Shown piece after piece: positions 5,553-6,895 of a stretch of DNA of 6,895 nucleotides. Position numbers and translations under genes: made by a program. Source of the DNA: Mycobacterium sp. (lineage in GTDB: Bacteria; Actinomycetota; Actinomycetes; Mycobacteriales; Mycobacteriaceae); contig JAFAQO010000186.1 of assembly GCA_019246375.1 (NCBI GenBank), positions 1 to 6,895 of the forward strand, read 5' to 3'. The stretch's first letter is position 1, and each line of letters begins with the position of its first letter. The notes below the pieces were generated by a model. That model ran no database searches and was not told the origin of the DNA. It saw only the letters and a program-made list of their open reading frames with translations.

Positions 5553-5894
5553 ATGGAATCCATCTCGCTGACCGGCCTGGCGGCTGAGAAGCTGGCTGAG
5601 GCGCAAAAGTCGCACAGCGGGCGCGCGGCGCACACAATCCATGGCGGCCACACCCACGAATTGCGACAGACCGTGCTGGCTCTGCTCGCCGGGCACGACC
5701 TGTCCGAACACGACAGTCCGGGTGAGGCGACGCTGCAAGTGCTGCAGGGGCATGTGCGGCTGACCGCCGGCGCGGACGCGTGGGAAGGCAAAACGGGCGA
5801 CTACGTCGCGATACCGCCGCAGCGGCACGCCTTGCAGGCCGTCGAGGACTCGGTGGTCATGCTGACCGTGTTGAAGAGCCTTCCCTCGACGTAG
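5553..5894 (+). CDS. Small single-domain cupin
   Basis: A 113-residue soluble protein. The cupin barrel covers about residues 40-107: motif 1 LSEHDSPGEATLQVLQG with His53 and Glu58, and motif 2 GDYVAIPPQRHALQA with His92, followed by EDSVVMLTVLK. His53, Glu58 and His92 supply three of the four usual metal ligands, so it may still bind a metal, unlike the degenerate cupin of the divergent gene. Ahead of the barrel is a His-rich stretch, HTIHGGHTHELRQT (27-40), that could add ligands. Cupins of this size include enzymes, sensors and binding proteins, and the substrate cannot be told. The start ATG 5553 has GAGGAG (5543-5548) 4 bases upstream. It lies 30 bases after the membrane protein gene and 9 bases before the flavoprotein gene, within the same probable operon. 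Confidence 0.85.
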   Translation: MESISLTGLAAEKLAEAQKSHSGRAAHTIHGGHTHELRQTVLALLAGHDLSEHDSPGEATLQVLQGHVRLTAGADAWEGKTGDYVAIPPQRHALQAVEDSVVMLTVLKSLPST

Positions 5895-5903
5895 CGAACA
5901 CCG

Positions 5904-6857
5904 GTGTTGTCGACGCCGTGGTCTCGGCAAATTGGACTGCGCGTGCCGATCGTCAATGCGCCGATGGGCGGGGTCGCCGGCGGACGGCTGGCCGCAGCAG
6001 TCACTGCGGCCGGCGGCCTGGGCATGGTCGGCATGGGCAGTGCCGGGTCGGTGGTGTCGCTGGGATCCGAGCTGCAGCACGTGCGCGGGATGTTCGGAAT
6101 CGGATTGGTGGACTGGGTAATTCGCAAGGAGCCTGGACTGCTCGACACTGCGCTGGCCGCAAGTCCCACCCTGCTTTCGGTCAGTTTCTGCGCTGACTGG
6201 TCGTGGGTCGATCAGGCGCATGACGCGGGAATCCTCACCGCGACACAGGTTTACGACAGTGCCGAGGCGCTGCGGGCGCAGGATGCCGGTATCGACGTGC
6301 TGGTGGCGCGGGGCGCCGAGGGTGGCGGCCATGGCGAGGTGAAGGTCGCCACGCTGCCGTTGCTTGACGCGGTTTTGGACGTCGTAGCTGTTCCGGTGCT
6401 AGCGGCTGGTGGAATCGCTTCGCCGCGAAGCCTCGCCGCCGTGCTGGCCGCCGGTGCCGGCGGGGCATGGCTCGGTACGTGCCTGTCGGCGTGTTCGGAG
6501 GCCTTGACGAGCGACGGCGGGCGGCGGGCCCTGATCGCGGCCGGGGAGACCGACACCACGACCACGCGGGTGTTCGACATCGGTCAAGACCGTCCATGGC
6601 CGGCGCGGTTTCCGTCCCGAGTGCTGGCCAATGACTTCGTCGCGCAGTGGGCGGGCCGGGAGGGCGCACTCGCTGCTGACCCGGGCGCGCGTACTGAGCT
6701 CATCGCTGGAATCGCCGACGACGATCGGCGGATCGCGCCGGTCGACGCCGGGCAGGGTGTCGCGATGGTCACCCGTGTCGCGCCGGCGGGTCAGGTCGTC
6801 GAGCAGCTGTGCTCCGGGGCCGAACAGCTGCTCACCGGCTGGGGACGCACCGACTAG
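5904..6857 (+). CDS. Nitronate monooxygenase-like FMN-dependent TIM-barrel protein
   Basis: A 317-residue cytoplasmic flavoprotein of the nitronate monooxygenase (2-nitropropane dioxygenase) family, which oxidises alkyl nitronates with O2; close relatives include FMN-dependent enoyl reductases and members of unknown substrate. Visible features are the N-terminal VPIVNAPMGGVAGG (14-27), GGLGMVGMGS (37-46), ARGAEGGGHGEV (135-146) with the probable catalytic His143, and the FMN phosphate-binding strands VPVLAAGGIASP (163-174) and GAGGAWLGT (184-192). The late GQGVAMV (283-289) is also typical. Length is normal or slightly short. The start is GTG 5904 (TTG 5907 is equally possible), 9 bases after the cupin stop with no good Shine-Dalgarno, suggesting coupled translation. 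As the last gene of the unit it may use or be protected by the ferredoxin and regulator upstream; a nitro-compound detoxification role is inference. Confidence 0.88.
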   Translation: MLSTPWSRQIGLRVPIVNAPMGGVAGGRLAAAVTAAGGLGMVGMGSAGSVVSLGSELQHVRGMFGIGLVDWVIRKEPGLLDTALAASPTLLSVSFCADWSWVDQAHDAGILTATQVYDSAEALRAQDAGIDVLVARGAEGGGHGEVKVATLPLLDAVLDVVAVPVLAAGGIASPRSLAAVLAAGAGGAWLGTCLSACSEALTSDGGRRALIAAGETDTTTTRVFDIGQDRPWPARFPSRVLANDFVAQWAGREGALAADPGARTELIAGIADDDRRIAPVDAGQGVAMVTRVAPAGQVVEQLCSGAEQLLTGWGRTD

Positions 6858-6874
6858 CCGGTCCCGGTTGTCAG

Positions 6875-6894
6875 CACCACACAGCAGCGTGGTG
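6875..6894. terminator. Hairpin after the last gene, possible terminator
   Basis: CACCAC (6875-6880), an 8-base loop, and GTGGTG (6889-6894) form a perfect 6-base stem 17 bases after the flavoprotein stop codon. The window ends at 6895, so any T-tract cannot be seen. Its position at the end of the plus-strand unit is the main support. Confidence 0.3.
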
Positions 6895-6895
6895 G

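Noticed and set aside
1..6895. CRISPR arrays, tRNA or rRNA genes, insertion sequences or phage attachment sites
   Set aside because: No regularly spaced repeats, RNA gene signatures, transposase-like frames or terminal inverted repeats were seen.

Overview
High-GC actinobacterial DNA, most likely from a mycobacterium. The best evidence is the ferredoxin gene, whose product closely resembles mycobacterial FdxA, and a debranching enzyme that follows mycobacterial TreX almost motif for motif. All identifications come from reading motifs and from memory of the families; no search was run.

Layout. Bases 2-247 (+) are the 3' end of an unrecognised gene. Bases 344-2512 (+) encode a TreX/GlgX-type glycogen debranching enzyme (GH13) that has Gly where the catalytic nucleophile Asp should be. 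A 95-base convergent gap (2513-2607) holds hairpins and a short tandem repeat. On the minus strand, a DUF2249-cupin fusion protein (4027-3428) is followed by a class I SAM-dependent methyltransferase (3375-2608). On the plus strand, starting at 4082, are five closely packed genes: 7Fe ferredoxin fdxA, a winged-helix regulator with a conserved-looking C-terminal Cys set, a four-helix membrane protein, a small cupin, and a nitronate monooxygenase-like flavoprotein ending at 6857. Their junctions are a TTGA overlap, an ATGA overlap, a 30-base gap and a 9-base gap, which is strong evidence for one transcript.

How it may work together. The two transcription units diverge from a 54-base gap (4028-4081). 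It contains a 22-base inverted repeat, TTTACA-N10-TGTAAA, whose half-sites overlap the likely -10 elements in both directions. fdxA appears to be leaderless. A plausible reading is a redox, nitrosative or low-oxygen stress module in which the Cys-bearing regulator, possibly an Fe-S protein, controls both units through this repeat. fdxA and a methyltransferase of this type also lie near each other in the M. tuberculosis Rv2003c-Rv2007c dormancy region (from memory), but no full DosR box is visible here.

The observation most worth checking is the Asp-to-Gly change in the debranching enzyme. It is a single-base difference in an otherwise intact 722-residue protein, and it suggests a pseudoenzyme, a very recent loss, or a sequence error.
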